Of a stretch of DNA of 64,000 bases, positions 61,737-64,000 are shown in pieces. This DNA is from Pseudomonas sp. RIT-PI-S (GTDB lineage: Bacteria; Pseudomonadota; Gammaproteobacteria; Pseudomonadales; Pseudomonadaceae): positions 124,001 to 188,000 of the forward strand of contig NZ_JANZKJ010000009.1 in assembly GCF_025642975.1 (NCBI RefSeq). Reading direction: 5' to 3'. The position numbers were made by a program, and so were the translations under genes. Every line of letters starts with the position of its first letter. The stretch's first letter is position 1. The notes beneath the pieces are model-generated. The model was not told the origin of the DNA. It was given only the letters and a program-made list of their open reading frames with translations, and did not search any database.

Positions 61737-64000
61737 TTATTGCTCGTTCAAGCAGCGCACCCGATAAACCCCCGCCGTGACTTCAATGCCGTGGGTATCG
61801 TGGGCGAAGCCTGGGAACTCGCGGTCGAAGCGTTCCAGCGCCTTCAGGTAGCTGAGGAAGGGGCCGTCGGCGGGGCCGGCATTTTCGCCCGGCATCAGCA
61901 AGGGTATGCCTGGCGGGTAAGGCACCACTCCGGTGGCTACGGTGCGGTTGGCCGCCTCGTCGAGGGTCAGCAGTTCGCCTTCGCCGCGCACCAATCGCTC
62001 GTAGGCCTGGACGGGGCTGAGCCGCGCCTCCGGCAGTTGGCCGAACGCATGCGCCATTGCCGAGGCGGTGCCCTGTTCGCGCATGCCGGTAAAAATCGCC
62101 TGGCAGAGGTCGCGCAAGCCCATCTGGCCATAACGCTCCTGGTTGCCGCGCACCAGGTCCGGCAGGCACAGCTCCAGGTGCAGGTTCTCGTCGTAGTCGC
62201 GCTTGAAGTCCAGCAGGCCGTTGACCAGCGTGCCCCATTTGCCCTTGGTGATGCCGATGGAAAACAGGAACAGCAGGGTGAAGTCCGTGGTTTTCTCCAC
62301 CACGATGCCCAGCTCGCCCAGGTAGGCACTGACTACGCAGGCGGGAATGCCGAACTCACCGAGGCTACCGTCCTCACCCATGCCAGGGGTGAGCACCGAG
62401 ACTTTTATCGGGTCGAGCAGGCAATAGTCGTCTTCGAGTTCGCCAAAGCCGTGCCAAGCTTCCCCTGGGTGCAGCACCCAATGTTCCGGTTGGGTGCGTA
62501 GCAGCATAGGGTCGGCGTCGTGGAACGCCACCGCCTGTCCATAGATCGTCACCTGGGTGGGCTGCCAGCAGCTGAAGAACCACTGATCCTGCGCGGCGAG
62601 GTCCGCCTGCATGCGCGAGATCACCTGGCGGAAGGCCACGGCTTCCTCGATGGATTCGTTGGTGAGGATCTGCCCGTTGGGGGCCTCCATCATCGCCGAG
62701 CTCACATCGCACGAGGCCATGATCGCGTAGTTGGGCGAGGTGGACGCATGCATCATGAAAGACTCGTTGAAGCGGCCATGCTCGATGGCGTTGCGCCCGT
62801 CGCGCACGTGGATCATCGACGCCTGTGACAGCGCCGCGAGCAGCTTGTGGGTGGACTGGGTGGCGAACACCGTCGGGCCGTTCGGGTCGTGGGCCGCCGG
62901 GTCGCCGTGCATGGCGAAGCGGTCCCGGTACAGCGGGTTGAAGCGCGCGTAGCCATACCAGGCCTCGTCGAAGTGCAGGCGGTCCACGCTCTGGCCGAGC
63001 AGCTGCTCCACCCGACGCACCTGATAGCACAGGCCATCGTAGGTGGAGTTGGTGATGATCGCGTGCACCGGCGCAGGGTCGATGGCCTCGGTGACCAGCG
63101 GGTTGGCGGCAATGCTGGCGCGCACTGCCTCGGCCGTGAGCGCGGCAGGCGGGATCGGGCCGATGATGCCGTAGCGGTTGCGCAGCGGCAGCAGGTACGT
63201 GGGGATCGCTCCGGACAACGTCATCGCATGCTCGGCAGACTTATGGCAGTTCCGGTCGCACAGCGCCACTTGGTTGCGGGTCACGCTGGCCATGAGGATG
63301 ACCCGGTTGGAGGTGGAAGAACCGTTGGTCACGTAGTAACTGCGGTGGGCACCGAACACCTTGGCGGCATAGCGTTCGCCCTGGCCGATCGGCCCGCTGT
63401 GGTCGAGCAGCGAGCCCAGTTCGCCCACTGAGATGGACAGGTCCGAGCGCAGCAGGTTTTCCCCGAAGTATTCATAAAACGCCCGCCCGGCGGTGCTCTT
63501 GAGGAAGGCCGTGCCGCCGGCATGGCCTGGGGTGTGCCAGGAGTACTCGTACTCGCGCGAGAACTTTAGCAGGGCGCTGAACATCGGCGGCAACACCGCC
63601 TGCCGGTAACGCTCGATGGCCGCCAGGATGCGCCCGCTGAGGAAGGCGCTGGTGTCTTCCGGCAGCCAGATGAAGTCGTCGGCATGTTGCATCACCACCA
63701 GCGGTACGTTGCTGGCGGTGCTGCGGTCACTGATCAGGAACACCGGCACCCGGGTGTTGCGCTCGCGCAGGCTTTTGAGCAACGCGATGCAGGCGCGGTG
63801 GTTGTCGCTGGTGTCCATGCCCCAGTTCAGCAGCAGGCACTGGATAGCGGGGTCCGCGCGGAGGATGGCACCGGCGTCTGCCAGGGATTCAGACAGCAGC
63901 ACACTGATGTCGCGGGCTTCCACGTCGGCGATCAGTTGGCCGAGTGCGCGGCCGAACACCGTCCGTTTGTCTGGCGCTGCGCTGACCAGCAGCGCGAGCA
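61737..64000 (-). CDS. Orn/Lys/Arg decarboxylase (fold type I, PLP), 5' end beyond window
   Basis: At least 754 codons are open up to the right edge; the GTG at 63959 is probably internal because the frame continues to 64000. A receiver-like wing domain at the N-terminus (IQCLLLNWGMD, PVFLISDRS) is followed by YSWHTPGHAGGTAFLKS, LRSDLSISVGELGSLLDHSG, CDRNCHKSAEHA, the carboxylate-binding LHFDEAWYGYARF and the PLP Lys in ATQSTHKLLAALSQ. A C-terminal domain finishes the chain. It decarboxylates a basic amino acid to a polyamine or cadaverine/agmatine. Lysine, ornithine or arginine specificity cannot be set from these motifs alone. Confidence 0.9.
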   Translation of the reverse strand, partial: LALLVSAAPDKRTVFGRALGQLIADVEARDISVLLSESLADAGAILRADPAIQCLLLNWGMDTSDNHRACIALLKSLRERNTRVPVFLISDRSTASNVPLVVMQHADDFIWLPEDTSAFLSGRILAAIERYRQAVLPPMFSALLKFSREYEYSWHTPGHAGGTAFLKSTAGRAFYEYFGENLLRSDLSISVGELGSLLDHSGPIGQGERYAAKVFGAHRSYYVTNGSSTSNRVILMASVTRNQVALCDRNCHKSAEHAMTLSGAIPTYLLPLRNRYGIIGPIPPAALTAEAVRASIAANPLVTEAIDPAPVHAIITNSTYDGLCYQVRRVEQLLGQSVDRLHFDEAWYGYARFNPLYRDRFAMHGDPAAHDPNGPTVFATQSTHKLLAALSQASMIHVRDGRNAIEHGRFNESFMMHASTSPNYAIMASCDVSSAMMEAPNGQILTNESIEEAVAFRQVISRMQADLAAQDQWFFSCWQPTQVTIYGQAVAFHDADPMLLRTQPEHWVLHPGEAWHGFGELEDDYCLLDPIKVSVLTPGMGEDGSLGEFGIPACVVSAYLGELGIVVEKTTDFTLLFLFSIGITKGKWGTLVNGLLDFKRDYDENLHLELCLPDLVRGNQERYGQMGLRDLCQAIFTGMREQGTASAMAHAFGQLPEARLSPVQAYERLVRGEGELLTLDEAANRTVATGVVPYPPGIPLLMPGENAGPADGPFLSYLKALERFDREFPGFAHDTHGIEVTAGVYRVRCLNEQ

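Overview
The window is GC-rich, gene-dense and very probably chromosomal DNA of a Pseudomonas (sensu lato). Supporting features are an MvaT-type H-NS protein, a mannitol operon in the fluorescent-pseudomonad order mtlEFGKDY, a PtxS-controlled 2-ketogluconate (kgu) operon with its TGAAACCGGTTTCA operator, a CsrA/RsmA protein, and many Pseudomonas-style REP hairpins. A complete zeaxanthin-glucoside carotenoid cluster suggests a yellow, probably plant- or surface-associated strain. Species cannot be fixed from the sequence alone. No tRNA, rRNA, IS element, integrase, prophage or CRISPR array was seen.

Layout. 1-1068: start of gloA and mvaT. 1069-8367 (minus): mannitol/polyol uptake and catabolism. 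8730-12028 (minus): a GGDEF-EAL protein and an RNA-methyltransferase-like protein. 12160-18581 (plus): a TPP enzyme, a FadR-type regulator, an SDR and a GAF-GAF-GGDEF-EAL protein. 18640-26205: carotenoid locus, with crtZ (plus) facing idi-crtX-crtY-crtI-crtB (minus, every junction a 4-bp start/stop overlap) and crtE divergent on the plus strand. 26325-29936: csrA, a small winged-helix protein, a GH15 glucoamylase/trehalase-like enzyme, an SDR and a 50-residue hydrophilic protein. 29980-30640: tandem REP array of about 115 bp per unit. 30675-37430: topoisomerase IB, a BvgA/BvgS-like two-component pair, a YfcE-type phosphoesterase and CopD. 37500-38700: a second array of about 170-bp units, partly alternating between two types. 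38739-43899 (minus): kguEKTD and ptxS. 44120-55000: GH5 hydrolase, lone ABC ATPase, quinone oxidoreductase, P-loop kinase, M20 peptidase, alpha/beta hydrolase, NmrA/HxlR pair, MFS exporter and MocR regulator. 55068-61273 (minus): two tandem subtilisin-type autotransporters. 61737-64000: 5'-truncated Orn/Lys/Arg decarboxylase.

How the genes fit together. MtlEFGK would import mannitol-type polyols; MtlD and MtlY would convert them to fructose or xylulose phosphates. KguT, KguK, KguE and KguD take periplasmic 2-ketogluconate into the 6-phosphogluconate pool under PtxS. Idi and CrtE supply GGPP; CrtB, CrtI, CrtY, CrtZ and CrtX would turn it into zeaxanthin glucosides. Two intact GGDEF-EAL proteins, a BvgS-type phosphorelay, MvaT and CsrA give the window a strong regulatory component.

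No convincingly new defence or biosynthetic system was found. The least explained structures are the two tandem repeat arrays, the partly dimeric one above all. After those come the divergent carotenoid control region with its near-perfect palindrome, a 77-bp antisense overlap between a sensor kinase and a phosphoesterase, and a dehalogenase-like enzyme lacking a substrate-binding arginine.
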